A DNA stretch of 64,000 nucleotides from Neomegalonema sp. (GTDB taxonomy: Bacteria; Pseudomonadota; Alphaproteobacteria; Rhodobacterales; Rhodobacteraceae), in assembly GCF_028688855.1 (NCBI RefSeq), contig NZ_JAQTXI010000011.1:1-64000 (forward strand). The letters run 5' to 3'. A program made the translations under genes and the position numbers. Of the stretch, positions 15,884 through 24,582 are shown one piece after another. Position 1 is the first letter of the stretch. Each line of letters opens with the position of its first letter. The notes under the pieces are model-generated. The model was not told the origin of the DNA. It saw only the letters and a list, made by a program, of their open reading frames with translations, and searched no databases.

Positions 15884-17734
15884 ATGTCCACGACCAAGCC
15901 CGCCGATTCGTCGGGCGACAAGAAAGACCCGCAGGCCATCCCCGCCACCCCCGCCGACGCCATCGAGGATCTGAGCGCCTTCGGCGAGAACCTCGCCACC
16001 GCCTGGACGCTCGGCCAGCAGGCCTGGGCGCGCATGGCCACCGGACAGAAAGGCCCCCTCGCCGGAAGCGGCTCTCCGGCGGTGGACCCCTTCAACGTCA
16101 TGCCCGCCTGGATCGAGTTCGCGCGCGGGATGATGACCCGGCCCGACAAGGCCGCCCAGACGGCCATGAACTTCTGGACCGACTACGCCCAGCTCTGGCG
16201 CCAGAGCTGGATGCGCGCGCTCGGCGCCAAGCCCGAGGCCCTCGCCTCCTCCAGGGGCGACAAGCGCTTCGCCGATCCCGCCTGGACCGAGAACGCGCTC
16301 TTCGACCATGTGAAGCAGAGCTATCTGCTGGCGGGCAACCATCTGCTCTCGACCATCGCCGACCGCGACGACCTCTCCGCCCACGAGCGCCAGAAGGTCG
16401 AGTTCTTCATGCGGCGCTTCGTCGAGGCGCTGTCGCCGACGAACTTCTTCGCCACCAATCCCGAGGCCCTGCGCGAGACCCTCGCCCAGCGCGGCGAGAA
16501 TCTGGTGCGCGGCATGCGCAACATGATCAAGGACATCGAGCGCGGCGAAGGCACGCTCACCATCTCGCAGACCGACACCAGCGCCTTCAAGCTCGGCGAG
16601 AACATCGCCAATACGCCGGGCAAGGTGGTCTTCCGCAACGACGTGATCGAACTGATCCAGTATTCGCCGACCACCGAGAAGGTCTATGCGCGGCCCCTGC
16701 TGATCTCGCCGCCCTGGATCAACAAGTTCTACATCATGGACCTCGACCCCAGGAAGTCGATGGTCAAGTGGCTGGTGGATCAGGGCTACACGCTGTTCAT
16801 GATCTCCTGGCGCAATCCGGTTCCGGGCGGCCCGCGCCTCGGGATGGAGGAGTACATCCGTCAGGGCTTCTTCGCCGCCGTGGACGCCGTGCTCAAGGAG
16901 ACCGGGCGCAAGTCGACCAACGTGGCGGGCTATTGCGTGGGCGGCACCATGGTCGCCACGGCTCTGGCCTACATGGCCAAGACCGGAGACGCCCGGGTGA
17001 ATTCGGCCACCTTCTTCACCGCCCAGACCGATTTCGACCTCGCCGGAGACCTCAAGGTCTTCGTGGACGACAAGATCCTGGAATCCCTGCGCGACAAGAT
17101 GGAGAGCGAAGGCGGCGTCCTCGATTCGCAATACATGGCGCAATCCTTCAACATGCTGCGCAGCTCGGATCTGATCTGGAGCTACGTCATCAGCAACTAC
17201 ATGCTCGGCAAGACGCCCTTCCCCTTCGACATGCTCTACTGGAACAGCGATTCCACCCGCATGCCCGCCAAGCTGCACTTCAACTACCTGCGCGACTACT
17301 ATCGCGACAACCTGCTGAGCCGGGGCAAGCTCACGGTCTTCGGCCAGGAGGTGAATCTGGAGGAGGTCATGACGCCGATCTACTCCATCTCCACCCGCGA
17401 GGACCACATCGCGCCCGCCGCCTCGGTCTATCGGGGCATGCGCAAGATGGGCGGAGAGGTGCGCTTCGTGCTGGGCGGCTCGGGGCACATCGCGGGAGTC
17501 ATCAATCCGCCGGGCAAGGGCAAGTACCAGTACTGGACCCGCGAGGACGGACAATGGCCCGAGACCCTCGAAGCCTGGATGTCCGGCGCGTCCGAAACCG
17601 CCGGAAGCTGGTGGCCCGACTGGGACAAGTGGCTGGCGGAGCAGTCCGGCGAGATGGTGGCCGCCCGTCCGCCGGGCCGCAAGCTCGGGGTGATCGACGA
17701 CGCGCCGGGCGCCTACGTGCGCGAACGGGATTGA
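15884..17734 (+). CDS. phaC: Class I poly(3-hydroxyalkanoate) synthase
   Basis: PhaC polymerises (R)-3-hydroxyacyl-CoA, usually 3-hydroxybutyryl-CoA, into storage polyester on cytoplasmic granules. The 616-residue protein has the class I N-terminal domain (VDPFNVMPAWIEFAR) and the alpha/beta-hydrolase catalytic core. The lipase-like box is GYCVGG with nucleophile C351, the aspartate is D507 in STREDHIAP, and the histidine is H535 in GSGHIAG. AGGAGA is placed well before ATG 15884. PhaA, PhaB, a phasin and PhaR are not next to it, but the depolymerase PhaZ is encoded at about 28 kb. The divergent neighbour is the repeat-rich lipoprotein. Confidence 0.95.
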   Translation: MSTTKPADSSGDKKDPQAIPATPADAIEDLSAFGENLATAWTLGQQAWARMATGQKGPLAGSGSPAVDPFNVMPAWIEFARGMMTRPDKAAQTAMNFWTDYAQLWRQSWMRALGAKPEALASSRGDKRFADPAWTENALFDHVKQSYLLAGNHLLSTIADRDDLSAHERQKVEFFMRRFVEALSPTNFFATNPEALRETLAQRGENLVRGMRNMIKDIERGEGTLTISQTDTSAFKLGENIANTPGKVVFRNDVIELIQYSPTTEKVYARPLLISPPWINKFYIMDLDPRKSMVKWLVDQGYTLFMISWRNPVPGGPRLGMEEYIRQGFFAAVDAVLKETGRKSTNVAGYCVGGTMVATALAYMAKTGDARVNSATFFTAQTDFDLAGDLKVFVDDKILESLRDKMESEGGVLDSQYMAQSFNMLRSSDLIWSYVISNYMLGKTPFPFDMLYWNSDSTRMPAKLHFNYLRDYYRDNLLSRGKLTVFGQEVNLEEVMTPIYSISTREDHIAPAASVYRGMRKMGGEVRFVLGGSGHIAGVINPPGKGKYQYWTREDGQWPETLEAWMSGASETAGSWWPDWDKWLAEQSGEMVAARPPGRKLGVIDDAPGAYVRERD

Positions 17735-17800
17735 CATCCCGCCGCAAGCGGAGAGGGTGAAGAAACCGTCACGCTTGCGCGGCCATCAAGGCTTGCGGAA

Positions 17801-17825
17801 GGCGAGGACGCGTCGCGTCCTCGCC
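17801..17825 (+). terminator. Perfect 12+12 palindromic hairpin downstream of phaC
   Basis: GGCGAGGACGCG and CGCGTCCTCGCC flank a single T. The hairpin lies 66 bases after the phaC stop and 29 bases before the nucleotidase start, without a T-run. It may reduce read-through from phaC or act as a binding site for control of the next gene. Confidence 0.45.
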
Positions 17826-17854
17826 ACGACATCATCCGGGAGAGGGGATCCCCC

Positions 17855-19513
17855 ATGCGTCAATTCTTCGTCGGCGCCGCGGCCTCGGCGCTTCTGGCCG
17901 GCTTTTCGGGCTTCGCGCCCGCCGCCCGCGCCCAGGAGGGGGCGGAGCCCTTCGCCCTGACCATCCTGCACACCAACGACTTCCATTCGCGGGTCGAGGC
18001 GATCAACCGTTTCGACTCCACCTGCTCGGCCGAAGAGGCGGGCAAGAACGAATGTTTCGGCGGCGTGGCGCGTCTGGCGAGCGCGATCCGCGCGCGGCGC
18101 AGCGAACTCGACGCCGCCGGACGCCCCTGGCTGCTGCTCGACGCGGGCGACCAGGTTCAGGGCACGCTCTACTACACCCATTACAAGGGCGCGGTGGAGG
18201 CCGAATTCCTGAAGGCGCTCGGCTATCAGGCGATGGCCATCGGCAATCACGAATTCGACAGCGGGCCGGAGTCCCTCGGCGAGTTCATCCGCAATGCGGG
18301 CGGGGTGCCGGTCCTCTCGGCGAACATCGCGCCGGAGAAGGAGGCGGCCCTGAAGGGCCTCGTCCGCGGCGCGACCATTCTTGAGGCGGGCGGCCAGAAG
18401 ATCGGCGTCGTCGGCCTGACGCCCGAAGACACCTGGGAGCTGGCCTCCACCGGCGAGGTGGCCTTCCTCGACGCCGTGGCGACCGTGCGCGGCGCGGTGG
18501 CGGCTCTGACGGCGGCCGGAATCGACAAGGTGATCCTGTTGTCGCATTCGGGCTATCGCCGCGACCAGCAGATCGCCGCGCAGGTGCCGGGGATCGATCT
18601 GATCGTGGGCGGCCATTCCCACACCTACCTCTCCTCGAAGGAGCCCGCCGAGGGCGCCCAGAAGCCCGAAGGCGCCTATCCGACCTGGGTCGACTCGCCG
18701 GACGGAAGCCGCACGCCCATCGTGCAGGCCTACGCCTACGGCAAGTATCTCGGCGAGGTGACGGTGGCCTTCGACGCCGCCGGAAACGTGGTCTCGGCCG
18801 AGGGCGAGCCGATCCTGCTCGACCACAGCATCCCCGAGGACAACGAGATCTCCGCCCGCGTGACCGATCTCGCCAGGCCGCTGGAGGAGATCCGCAGCCG
18901 GGTGGTGGCTCAGGCCGCCGCGCCCATCGACGGCTCGCGCGACACCTGCCGCGCCGGAGAATGCGCCATGGGCGACCTCGTGGCCGAAGCCATGCTGGCG
19001 CGCGGGGCGGCTCAGGGCGTCCAGATCGCGATCCAGAACGGCGGAGGCCTGCGCGCCTCCATCGACGCGGGCGAGATCACCATGGGCGAAGTGCTGACGG
19101 TTCTGCCCTTCCAGAACACCTTGGCGACCATGCAGCTCAAGGGCTCCGAGATCGTGCAGTCTCTGGAATCGGGCGTCAGCCGCGTCGAGGAGGGGGCGGG
19201 CCGCTTCCCGCAGGTGGCGGGTCTGCGCTTCACCTGGACGCGCGAACGTCCCGCCAACGAAGGCCGGATCATCAAGGTCGAGGTCTCCGACGGCGCGGGC
19301 GGCTGGAAGCTCATCGATCCCGCCGCCTCCTACATCGTGGCGACCAACAACTTCATGCGCAACGGCGGCGACGGCTATGCGCTCTTCGCCTCCAATGCGG
19401 TGAATCCCTATGACTACGGCCCGAACATGGAGGATGTGACGGTCGAATATCTGCTGTCTCTCGGCGGGGCCTACGAGCCGAAGCTCGACGGGCGCATCTC
19501 GGAAGTGAAGTGA
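17855..19513 (+). CDS. Periplasmic 5'-nucleotidase / UDP-sugar hydrolase family protein
   Basis: This 552-residue enzyme has a signal peptide (cleavage near ARA|Q, about residue 26), a metallophosphoesterase domain and a C-terminal 5'-nucleotidase domain. Metal ligands are visible in ILHTNDFHSR, LDAGDQVQG, GNHEFD and GGHSHT. The C-terminal domain has the substrate-binding segments QNGGGLRASIDAG, VLPFQNTL and NNFMRNGGDGY. Family members release phosphate from extracellular nucleotides, providing nucleosides and phosphate. The start is supported by GAGAGGGG upstream. SRAP follows after seven bases, so they are probably co-transcribed, although no functional link is obvious. Confidence 0.92.
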   Translation: MRQFFVGAAASALLAGFSGFAPAARAQEGAEPFALTILHTNDFHSRVEAINRFDSTCSAEEAGKNECFGGVARLASAIRARRSELDAAGRPWLLLDAGDQVQGTLYYTHYKGAVEAEFLKALGYQAMAIGNHEFDSGPESLGEFIRNAGGVPVLSANIAPEKEAALKGLVRGATILEAGGQKIGVVGLTPEDTWELASTGEVAFLDAVATVRGAVAALTAAGIDKVILLSHSGYRRDQQIAAQVPGIDLIVGGHSHTYLSSKEPAEGAQKPEGAYPTWVDSPDGSRTPIVQAYAYGKYLGEVTVAFDAAGNVVSAEGEPILLDHSIPEDNEISARVTDLARPLEEIRSRVVAQAAAPIDGSRDTCRAGECAMGDLVAEAMLARGAAQGVQIAIQNGGGLRASIDAGEITMGEVLTVLPFQNTLATMQLKGSEIVQSLESGVSRVEEGAGRFPQVAGLRFTWTRERPANEGRIIKVEVSDGAGGWKLIDPAASYIVATNNFMRNGGDGYALFASNAVNPYDYGPNMEDVTVEYLLSLGGAYEPKLDGRISEVK

Positions 19514-19520
19514 GCGGCCC

Positions 19521-20255
19521 ATGTGCGGGCGGTTCTTCCTGACGCAAGGCCTCGCCGATCTGGCGGGGCTCTTTCGGGCGCAGCTTGATCCGGCCCTTGC
19601 AGAAAGGCCGGAGCTCGCCGAGCCGCGCTTCAACATCCGCCCGACGCAAGAAATTCCCGTCCTCCGGCGCGATCCGGAGGGCGGGCGGCTTCTGACGTCC
19701 ATGCGCTGGGGCTTCATTCCGGCCTGGTATGGCGCGCCCGGCGCGGGACCTCTGATCATCAACGCGCGCTCGGAGGGGATCGCGGAGAAACCCGCCTTCC
19801 GCGAGGCGGCGCGGCGCACGCGCTGCCTCATCCCGACCTCCGGCTTCTACGAATGGACCGAGAGCGCGGGCAAGGGGAAGGAGCCCTGGCTCGTGCGGCG
19901 CAAGGGCGGCGCGCCCATGGTCATGGCGGGCGTCTGGCGGGAATGGGCGGACCCTGCTTCAGGCGGGCGGCTCCGGACCTGCGCCATCGTCACGACGGAG
20001 GCCAACGCCGAGCTTGCGCCGATTCATCACCGCTCGCCGCTCTGGCTGGCGCCGGAGCATTGGGGCTTGTGGCTCGGCGAGGAGGGCCATGGCGCGGCGC
20101 GTCTGATGGTCCCGCCGCCTCCGGGCGAGATCGAGACATGGCGCGTCTCGACGGCGCTCAACAAGCGCGACGCCGAAGGCGAAGGGCTCATGGCGCCGCT
20201 GGCGGAGGAGCCGCCCGCAGCCCCGGCCCCGGAGGAGCAGGGGCGGCTGCTCTGA
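19521..20255 (+). CDS. SRAP-family protein (YedK/HMCES-like abasic-site shield)
   Basis: SRAP proteins form a covalent thiazolidine link to abasic sites in single-stranded DNA. The catalytic Cys2 (MCGRF) is right after the initiator Met, as required. N81 in NARSE, E111 in SGFYEW and H169 in APIHHRSP match the other active-site positions; the usual H-x-RMP motif reads HHRSP here. The length of 244 residues is normal, and the Ala/Pro-rich tail is extra. It is followed tail-to-tail by a GIY-YIG protein and then a UvrD-type helicase, so this part of the window is rich in DNA-handling genes. Confidence 0.92.
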   Translation: MCGRFFLTQGLADLAGLFRAQLDPALAERPELAEPRFNIRPTQEIPVLRRDPEGGRLLTSMRWGFIPAWYGAPGAGPLIINARSEGIAEKPAFREAARRTRCLIPTSGFYEWTESAGKGKEPWLVRRKGGAPMVMAGVWREWADPASGGRLRTCAIVTTEANAELAPIHHRSPLWLAPEHWGLWLGEEGHGAARLMVPPPPGEIETWRVSTALNKRDAEGEGLMAPLAEEPPAAPAPEEQGRLL

Positions 20256-20257
20256 GG

Positions 20258-21211
20258 TCAGGCTTGCTGATCCGCTGCGGTTTTCGCCTCCGCCTGACCT
20301 TCCTGCCATTCGGCGTAGGTTTTCGGCGAGCCGATCACGCGCCATTCGATGCGGCCGTTGGAATTGCGGCCCAGCGCGACCGCTGCGGCGGCGGAGGGGC
20401 TTGAGAAGGCCCAATCCTTCGTGAAGCGATGATTTTCCGTTTCGGCGCTCGGCGTGAGCATGCCTTGAGCGATCAGGTCCGCTTTCAATTCCTGATAGGT
20501 GTTGGTGGTGAAGCCGCCGTCCTTCAGCGCCTCGCTTCCCTCCATGACGATGAATTCGCCGTCCCGCTCGAAAGCCTGCGTCTTGATCCCGCTTCTATGG
20601 CGCAATTCGAATTGCGCTGCGCGCGCAAGAGGAGCGTCGGAAGCTTCGGCGGGCGCGGCTTCAGGCTTCTCCTTCACCGAAGGTTGCGGCATGGGCTTGA
20701 GCAGATCGAAGCCGAGGATGGGCAGCACTCCTTCCAGCTCCGCCAGAAAACGCTCCATGTTCGCCTTGTCCGCCTCCGGCAGCTTTCTTTTGTCCGGAGA
20801 AGGTCTTTGCGTATTGTCGATGATGCTGCGTCCCGCCGCCGCCGCGTTCTGGATCAGCCTCGCCTCCAGATAGCGCACATGGCCTTTGGTCAGGCTTTCG
20901 TCGCTCGTGCCGATCACGGCGACCGTCTCCCAGAAATCGCGCTCATTGGCGCTTTGCTTCACGCGGTCCCGCAAGTCATCGGCTTCGCCGACATAAACCC
21001 GCAGCCGCAGGGAATCCTCGGGGTCAGGGCCTTGAAAGATATAGATCCCCGTCCGCTCCATTTCAGGCCGCGCAAGCAGGCTCGGGAAATTGGTGTTGTT
21101 GGAGACCAGCACGGAGCCGGTCCAGCCATGGATCGAAGCGATCTTCAGGCCATGCGGCGTTCCGTCTGCGAGGTAGATCTGGATCGTCCGTCCGAGGGCG
21201 GAAGCGTTCAC
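20258..21211 (-). CDS. GIY-YIG nuclease-like protein with C-terminal DUF4357
   Basis: The 317-residue protein has a GIY-YIG-like domain (GIY at 55-57, YVGEADDLRDRVKQ at about 73-86, and a glutamate in VRYLEARLI) and a C-terminal DUF4357 domain (SSPSAAAAVALGRNSNGRIEW). Proteins with this pairing are widespread, are often annotated as methionine sulfoxide reductase-like or GIY-YIG nuclease, and have no settled function. A nuclease role is inferred from the domain. The start is GTG 21211, with GGAG seven bases upstream. Local GC content is somewhat lower than in the flanking genes, which could mean horizontal acquisition. It ends three bases from the SRAP stop, tail to tail. Confidence 0.8.
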   Translation of the reverse strand: MNASALGRTIQIYLADGTPHGLKIASIHGWTGSVLVSNNTNFPSLLARPEMERTGIYIFQGPDPEDSLRLRVYVGEADDLRDRVKQSANERDFWETVAVIGTSDESLTKGHVRYLEARLIQNAAAAGRSIIDNTQRPSPDKRKLPEADKANMERFLAELEGVLPILGFDLLKPMPQPSVKEKPEAAPAEASDAPLARAAQFELRHRSGIKTQAFERDGEFIVMEGSEALKDGGFTTNTYQELKADLIAQGMLTPSAETENHRFTKDWAFSSPSAAAAVALGRNSNGRIEWRVIGSPKTYAEWQEGQAEAKTAADQQA

Positions 21212-21236
21212 GAGGTTTCTCCGGTTCTCGGGGCCT

Positions 21237-23651
21237 TCAGAAAGGCGCGTCGTCGGATCTGGTCACGAAGCCGGCCTTGATCCGCTTTTCATCGGCCTGA
21301 TCGAAAGCGACGGTCAGGGTGTCGGCCTCCACCGCGATGACCACCCCCGAGCCGAATTTCGCATGGCTCACCCTTTCGCCCGGCGCGAACTGCGGCCCCG
21401 GCGCGGCCTTGCGCGGCGCCGTCGGCAAGGGCGTCGCCTGCCTCGCCTGAGCCTGCATCCGCTTCCAGCCCGGCGAATCATAGGGATTGGAGGCCTGCCG
21501 CACCTGCTCCTGAAGCGGCGAGGGGCCGCCCGGACGCCAGGTCTTCGGCTCGACGTCCGTCACGCCATAGCTTCCGCGTCGAGCCGCGCCGTAGGATCCG
21601 CCGTAAAGCCCCGGCGGCGTCAGGATCTCCACGACGGCGGGCGGCGTCTCGTCGATGAAGCGCGAGGGCAGGGCCGACTGCCATTGATTGTAGATCCGGC
21701 GATTGGCCGCGAAGCTGATGTTGAGGATCTTGCGGGCTCGCGTCATGCCGACATAGGCGAGGCGCCGCTCCTCCTCGAGCCCCTGGCGCCCGCTTTCGTC
21801 GAGGGAGCGTTGCGAGGGAAACAGCCCCTCCTCCCAGCCGGGCAGAAAGACCAGATCATATTCCAGGCCCTTGGCCGCATGGAGCGTCATCAGCGTGAGG
21901 CGTTCGCCTGCGCCCTCGCCGTCGCGGGAGGCCTCCATGACGAGGCTCACATGCTCCAGAAAGCCTTGCAGCGTCGGGAAGTCGCCGATGGAGCGCACCA
22001 GCTCCTTGAGGTTGTCGAGGCGGCCCGGCGCGTCGGCGCCCTTGTCGGCCTTCCACATGGCGGTGTAGCCTGATTCGTCCAGCACCAGAGCCGCAAGCTC
22101 CGCAGGCGTCAGCTTCTCGGCTTCGGCCCGCCAGCGGCTCAGGGTCTCGAAGAAGAGGATCAGCGTCCCGCGCGCCTTGCCGCCGATCTCGCCGTTCTGG
22201 GCCATCTTCAGCGCCGCCCGCGAAGGCGAGACGTTGTCGAAGCGCGATTGCTGGTGAATCGCCTGAAGGGTCTGTTCGCCGACGCCCCGGCGCGGCAGAT
22301 TCACGATGCGCTCGAAGGCGAGCCCGTCGTCGGGCTGGGCGACCAGCCGCAGATAGGCGATGGCGTCGCGGATTTCCTGGCGTTCGTAGAAGCGCGGCCC
22401 GCCGATCACCCGATAGGGCAGGCCGATGGCGAGGAAGCGCTCCTCGAAGGCCCGCATCTGATGCGAGGCCCGCACGAGGATCGCGGTCTGATCCAGGCCG
22501 ATCTTCGGCCTGCGCCCGAGGCCCGCCATGAAGGCCTCGATCTCCTCGCCGACCCAGCGCGCCTCCTCGTCGCCGTCGTAAAGACCCATCAGCCGGACCT
22601 TGCCGCCGGAGGGATTCTGCGTCCAGAGCGTCTTGCCGAGCCGCTCGCGGTTGCCCGAGATCACCGCTCCGGCGGCGGCGAGGATCTCGGGCGTGGAGCG
22701 GTAGTTCTCTTCGAGGCGGACGACCTTCGCGCCGGGGAAATCCTTCTCGAAGCGCAGGATGTTGCCGACTTCGGCGCCGCGCCATCCGTAGATCGACTGA
22801 TCGTCGTCGCCCACGACGCAGATGTTCCTGTGTCCGCCCGCCAGAAGCCGCAGCCAGAGATACTGGGCGACGTTGGAATCCTGATATTCGTCCACGAGCA
22901 GATAGCGCAGCCTTTCGCGGAAGCGCTCCAGAACTTCGGGATATCCCTGCAGGATGGTCAGCATGTGCAGGAGCAGGTCGCCGAAATCGGCGGCGTTCAG
23001 CGTGCGCAGACGGTCCTGATATTGCGCATAGAGCTTGGCGCCCTTGCCCTGGGCGAAGTCGTCGCCTTCGCCCTTGGGCAGTTTTTCGGGCGTCAGGCCG
23101 CGGTTCTTCCAGCCGTCGACGAGGGCGGCGAGGTTTTTGGCGGGGAATTTCTTCTCGTCGATTCCCTCCGCGACGATCACCTGTTTCAGCAACCGGATCT
23201 GATCGTCGGCGTCGAGGATGGCGAAGCTGGAGGTCAGCCCGACCAGCTCCGCATGACGGCGCAGCATCTTCGCCGCGATGCTGTGGAAGGTGCCGAGCCA
23301 GGGCATGCCCTCGACGGCCTCGCCGATGATCCGTCCGACGCGCTCGCGCATCTCGCGGGCGGCCTTGTTGGTGAAGGTCACCGCGAGGATCTCGGAGGGC
23401 CGCGCCCGGCCCGTGGCGATCAGATGCGCCAGACGGGCGGTCAGCACGCGGGTCTTGCCCGATCCGGCGCCCGCCAGCACCAGCACCGGGCCGTCGAGAG
23501 TCTCCACGGCCTCGCGCTGAGGCGCGTTCAGGCCGTCGAGGTAGTCGCGCGGGACGGGGCCTCCCGCCTGCGCCAGCTGCGAGAGGGGAATCCGCTCGGC
23601 GTAAGCCGCCAGCGGGTCGTCTTCGGGATCGAAAGGCCATTCGGTGCTCAT
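21237..23651 (-). CDS. UvrD/PcrA-type superfamily 1 DNA helicase
   Basis: This 804-residue 3'-5' helicase unwinds DNA in nucleotide excision and mismatch repair. Motifs in order are: Q-motif region LNAPQREAV, Walker A GAGSGKT (61-67), LAVTFTNKAAREM, DEYQDSN (motif II variant), GDDDQSIYGWRGA (motif III), EENYRSTPEIL (motif IV) and VGMTRARKILNIS (motif VI). The C-terminal region contains GERVSHAKFGSGVV, the PcrA/UvrD Tudor-like tail that contacts RNA polymerase. An upstream ATG at 23708 is in frame but would overlap ygfZ, so ATG 23651 is preferred. DEYQDSN replaces the more common DEFQDT/N, a conservative change. Confidence 0.93.
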   Translation of the reverse strand: MSTEWPFDPEDDPLAAYAERIPLSQLAQAGGPVPRDYLDGLNAPQREAVETLDGPVLVLAGAGSGKTRVLTARLAHLIATGRARPSEILAVTFTNKAAREMRERVGRIIGEAVEGMPWLGTFHSIAAKMLRRHAELVGLTSSFAILDADDQIRLLKQVIVAEGIDEKKFPAKNLAALVDGWKNRGLTPEKLPKGEGDDFAQGKGAKLYAQYQDRLRTLNAADFGDLLLHMLTILQGYPEVLERFRERLRYLLVDEYQDSNVAQYLWLRLLAGGHRNICVVGDDDQSIYGWRGAEVGNILRFEKDFPGAKVVRLEENYRSTPEILAAAGAVISGNRERLGKTLWTQNPSGGKVRLMGLYDGDEEARWVGEEIEAFMAGLGRRPKIGLDQTAILVRASHQMRAFEERFLAIGLPYRVIGGPRFYERQEIRDAIAYLRLVAQPDDGLAFERIVNLPRRGVGEQTLQAIHQQSRFDNVSPSRAALKMAQNGEIGGKARGTLILFFETLSRWRAEAEKLTPAELAALVLDESGYTAMWKADKGADAPGRLDNLKELVRSIGDFPTLQGFLEHVSLVMEASRDGEGAGERLTLMTLHAAKGLEYDLVFLPGWEEGLFPSQRSLDESGRQGLEEERRLAYVGMTRARKILNISFAANRRIYNQWQSALPSRFIDETPPAVVEILTPPGLYGGSYGAARRGSYGVTDVEPKTWRPGGPSPLQEQVRQASNPYDSPGWKRMQAQARQATPLPTAPRKAAPGPQFAPGERVSHAKFGSGVVIAVEADTLTVAFDQADEKRIKAGFVTRSDDAPF

Positions 23652-23704
23652 GGCGCGGAATTTATAAACCTTTCGATCAAAAAGGGAACAGAGAAAAGCC
23701 TCCC

Positions 23705-24526
23705 TCAAGGCCCTTCAAGCTGGATGATCGCGCCTTCGGGCGTGGTCAGCAGGCCTTCGGCGCGGTCGAAGCGCAGATCGGCCAGGCCGATCCCTCCTCT
23801 GTGCGAGCGCAGGATTCCGGCGGGCTTGCCCTCGGCGTTGCGGATCTCGGCGCCTTCGGGAGCCTCGCCCTCGACGCGCACCCGCGCCAGACCCTTGCGC
23901 AGCTCCGTCTTGTGCTTCATGCGGGCGACGATCTCCTGACCCACATAGCAGCCCTTGCGGAAATCCACGCCCTTGAGCCTTTCGAATCCGGCCTCCAGGA
24001 TATAGCCGTCGCCCGGGATGAGATCCCGCCCCGAGGCCGGAACGCCCAGAGCCAGACGATGGGCGTCGTGATCGCCGGGCCGGACCTGCGCGAGGGCCGC
24101 CTCCAGCTCGGGGAGGGCGCCGTAAAGCCGGGTTCCCAAAGCCGGGTCGCGGGGATCGGGCAAGCCCGGCTTGACGCCCTCGCCCCAGAAAGCCGCCACG
24201 CCCTGGTCCTCCACGACGCGCAGCTTCAGCGGACGGCGGAGCCGGTACATGGTCAGGCGCTTGAGCAGATCCCCGATCTGGGCGGCGTCGGCGTCGAGGC
24301 GGAGATTCCCCTCGGCATCCTCGAAGATCAGGAAATCCGCGAGATATTTCCCCTGGGGGCTCAGCAGCGCGGCGTAGACCGCCCGCTCCGGAGCCACGCG
24401 CCGGACGTCGTTGCTCACCAGGGCGTTGAGGAAGTCGACCTGTTCGGCGCGCGGGCCTTCGAGCGCCAGAATCCGCCGATCCGCCAGGAAAGCGCCCTGG
24501 ATCGCGCCTTGAAGCTCCGTCGTCAC
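23705..24526 (-). CDS. ygfZ: YgfZ-family folate-binding protein
   Basis: YgfZ (mitochondrial homologue IBA57) uses tetrahydrofolate and takes part in maturation and repair of certain iron-sulfur enzymes, affecting tRNA modification by MiaB. The diagnostic motif KGCYVGQE is at residues 191-198, including the conserved cysteine. The 273-residue length is typical, with the GcvT-like fold throughout. The start is GTG 24526, with GGAG eight bases upstream. It is divergently arranged with the dihydroorotase gene, only 56 bases away, so both promoters must overlap in that short gap. Confidence 0.92.
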   Translation of the reverse strand: MTTELQGAIQGAFLADRRILALEGPRAEQVDFLNALVSNDVRRVAPERAVYAALLSPQGKYLADFLIFEDAEGNLRLDADAAQIGDLLKRLTMYRLRRPLKLRVVEDQGVAAFWGEGVKPGLPDPRDPALGTRLYGALPELEAALAQVRPGDHDAHRLALGVPASGRDLIPGDGYILEAGFERLKGVDFRKGCYVGQEIVARMKHKTELRKGLARVRVEGEAPEGAEIRNAEGKPAGILRSHRGGIGLADLRFDRAEGLLTTPEGAIIQLEGP

Positions 24527-24582
24527 GCTTGAATCTCCATGTTACAAGCCGCCGCAAATCAGGCGCATCAGGAGGCCGCATC

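Noticed and set aside
15608..17737. Extended frame upstream of the lipoprotein start, antisense to phaC
   Set aside because: The lipoprotein has a good ribosome-binding site and signal peptide at 15607; the upstream part only mirrors phaC.
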